Both the position numbers and the translations under genes were made by a program. Positions 63,071-64,000 of a DNA stretch of 64,000 nucleotides are shown here, in pieces (position 1 is the first letter of the stretch; each line of letters starts with the position of its first letter). The notes under the pieces were generated by a model that worked only from the letters and a program-made list of their open reading frames with translations, was not told where the DNA came from and searched no databases. This DNA is from Litchfieldia stipae (GTDB lineage Bacteria; Bacillota; Bacilli; Bacillales; Bacillaceae_L), in NCBI RefSeq assembly GCF_014837155.1, contig NZ_JACYHA010000002.1, positions 62,001 through 126,000 on the forward strand, given 5' to 3'.

Positions 63071-63766
63071 TTATACTAGGGTTTCTCTTGTTAAGCTATA
63101 TGTTCGATCAACAACGGTTTCCATAAAGTCAATATCGTGGAAAATTCCTATCATACTTGTTCCAGCTTCTTTCAATTCAATAATCATCTCCTTGACGGAG
63201 TCCTTGGAAGCGTGATCTAGTGAAGCGGTTGGTTCATCTAATAATAATAGCGTTGGTTTCTTGACCATTGCCTGTGCAAGATTAAGTCTTAGCTTCTCAC
63301 CACCACTAAAGGTCCGAGGATATGAATCCCAAAGTGTTTGTGGAAGCTTAAAGTGAGTAAGAATCTCTTCTGCTTGCATTCTTATTACGTCTAATTGATC
63401 TGAAGTTGCTTCACTTATCGCTGTCATCACAACTTCAAGAGCAGTGACACGTGGCATCACATTTAAGAACTGAGATACATAACCGATTTCTTTCTGACGA
63501 ATTAATAGAATCTCTCGCTCTGAAGCTGTCACTAAATCAATAGGTCCAAATTGTCCTGATTGATAGATGATTTCTCCACCTGATGGAGTATAGGTGCGGT
63601 AGATGCTTTTTAATATGGTTGATTTACCAGAGCCACTTTTTCCGGTAATACCGAGGAATTCACCTTTTTGTAGTTCAAGATTAAATCCGTTACACCCTAT
63701 AATCTTTTTTTCTTGATCATGATGAATCGTAAATGTTTTTTGTAGATTGCGTATTTTTAATAGCAT
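63071..63766 (-). CDS. phnL: PhnL, phosphonate C-P lyase system ATP-binding protein
   Basis: A 231-residue ABC-type ATPase. Walker A GKSGSGKST, the signature FSGGEKLRLNLAQAM and Walker B LLLLDEPTASLD are present. IGYVSQFLNVMPRVTALEVV is typical of PhnL. PhnL works with PhnGHIJK-PhnM in cleaving the C-P bond of phosphonates rather than in transport. Start ATG 63766 behind GGTGGGGAG; the TTG at 63772 is too close to it. It lies between phnM upstream and the PHP gene. Confidence 0.92.
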   Translation of the reverse strand: MLLKIRNLQKTFTIHHDQEKKIIGCNGFNLELQKGEFLGITGKSGSGKSTILKSIYRTYTPSGGEIIYQSGQFGPIDLVTASEREILLIRQKEIGYVSQFLNVMPRVTALEVVMTAISEATSDQLDVIRMQAEEILTHFKLPQTLWDSYPRTFSGGEKLRLNLAQAMVKKPTLLLLDEPTASLDHASKDSVKEMIIELKEAGTSMIGIFHDIDFMETVVDRTYSLTRETLV

Positions 63767-63837
63767 CTTCAAAGCTCCCCACCTTTTTGTTCATTTTGGG
63801 TATGAGTTTGTATGAACAGTCTTACTTAATGTAGTAA

Positions 63838-64000
63838 CTAATGAATAACTCTAGTAAGTGATTGAGAATGATAATTCATTTGACATACAATATGGCCATC
63901 AACGAGTACAGTATGCAATACAGGTCTTACTCCATCTTCACTTACAATCAGGAGATCTGCCTTTTTACCGATTTCAATTGAACCAACTTCATGGTCTAGC
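63838..64000 (-). CDS. phnM: PhnM, C-terminal fragment cut by the window edge
   Basis: The minus strand from the window edge to the stop at 63838 reads LDHEVGSIEIGKKADLLIV and goes on with VLHTVLVDGHIVC, the end of PhnM. PhnM is the diphosphatase that removes pyrophosphate from alpha-D-ribose 1-methylphosphonate 5-triphosphate. The gene continues beyond 64000. It ends 71 bases before phnL. Confidence 0.88.
   Translation of the reverse strand, partial: LDHEVGSIEIGKKADLLIVSEDGVRPVLHTVLVDGHIVCQMNYHSQSLTRVIH

Overview
The window looks like chromosomal DNA of a low-GC, endospore-former-type Bacillaceae (Bacillus and relatives). The reasons are strong AGGAGG-type ribosome binding sites with frequent TTG/GTG starts, sigma-A promoters with 17-bp spacing, T-tracted hairpin terminators after most operons, a textbook CIRCE operator, a textbook SigW promoter in front of a pspA-ydjG-ydjH-ydjI operon, and many sensor proteins of Bacillus type. 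I see no rRNA, tRNA, CRISPR array, prophage or intact insertion sequence. Most genes between 7.3 and 52.8 kb lie on the minus strand. No genome-level search was possible, so species and gene names are by recognition only.

Layout. 0.2-7.3 kb (+ strand mostly): small accessory-type genes (VOC protein, two nucleotidyltransferases, GNAT acetyltransferase, P-loop kinase, alpha/beta hydrolase, S51 peptidase, EamA exporter, small unknowns). 7.3-16.3 kb: XerS-like tyrosine recombinase, a PAS-GGDEF protein, a CAP-domain lipoprotein, three transporters (EamA, TauE/SafE, DHA2 MFS), a second PAS-GGDEF. 16.4-22.2 kb: a 170-bp dispersed repeat, two coupled small membrane proteins, an overlapping three-gene unit (orphan histidine kinase, coiled-coil membrane protein, 53-aa basic protein), a 47-aa protein facing it, an unknown membrane protein and a RecF/SMC-like ATPase. 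22.3-34 kb: a PAS-GGDEF-EAL protein, glucosaminidase, htpG under CIRCE, a PAS-GGDEF-EAL-PilZ protein, a MarR regulator, a PAS histidine kinase. 34-43.6 kb: YbaK-type deacylase, polysaccharide deacetylase, an ACT/PFL operon behind a glycine riboswitch, oligoendopeptidase F, two coupled phosphoesterases, an AlkD-like repair protein and the second copy of the dispersed repeat.

43.8-50.2 kb is a carbohydrate locus: a GH127 beta-L-arabinofuranosidase-like enzyme, a divergent AraC regulator, and a binding protein plus two permeases of an ABC importer without its own ATPase. A 22-bp motif is shared by the regions upstream of the GH127 gene and of the binding-protein gene, with a cre-like site at the latter promoter. 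50.3-58.3 kb: a dCache-type sensor GGDEF-EAL protein, a two-gene 2-oxoacid:ferredoxin oxidoreductase and malate:quinone oxidoreductase. 58.5-62.1 kb: the SigW-type pspA-ydjGHI envelope-stress operon. 62.2-64 kb: the end of a phosphonate C-P lyase operon (phnM fragment, phnL) followed by a PHP-family phosphoesterase.

The strongest themes are signalling and regulation. Five GGDEF proteins (three also EAL) and two orphan histidine kinases occur within 45 kb, and none of the five GGDEF domains has the canonical RxxD inhibitory site. The items I would look at first are the glycine riboswitch plus terminator controlling ACT/PFL, the overlapping kinase/coiled-coil/small-protein unit, the PHP gene attached to phnL, and the paired 170-bp terminal-inverted-repeat elements.
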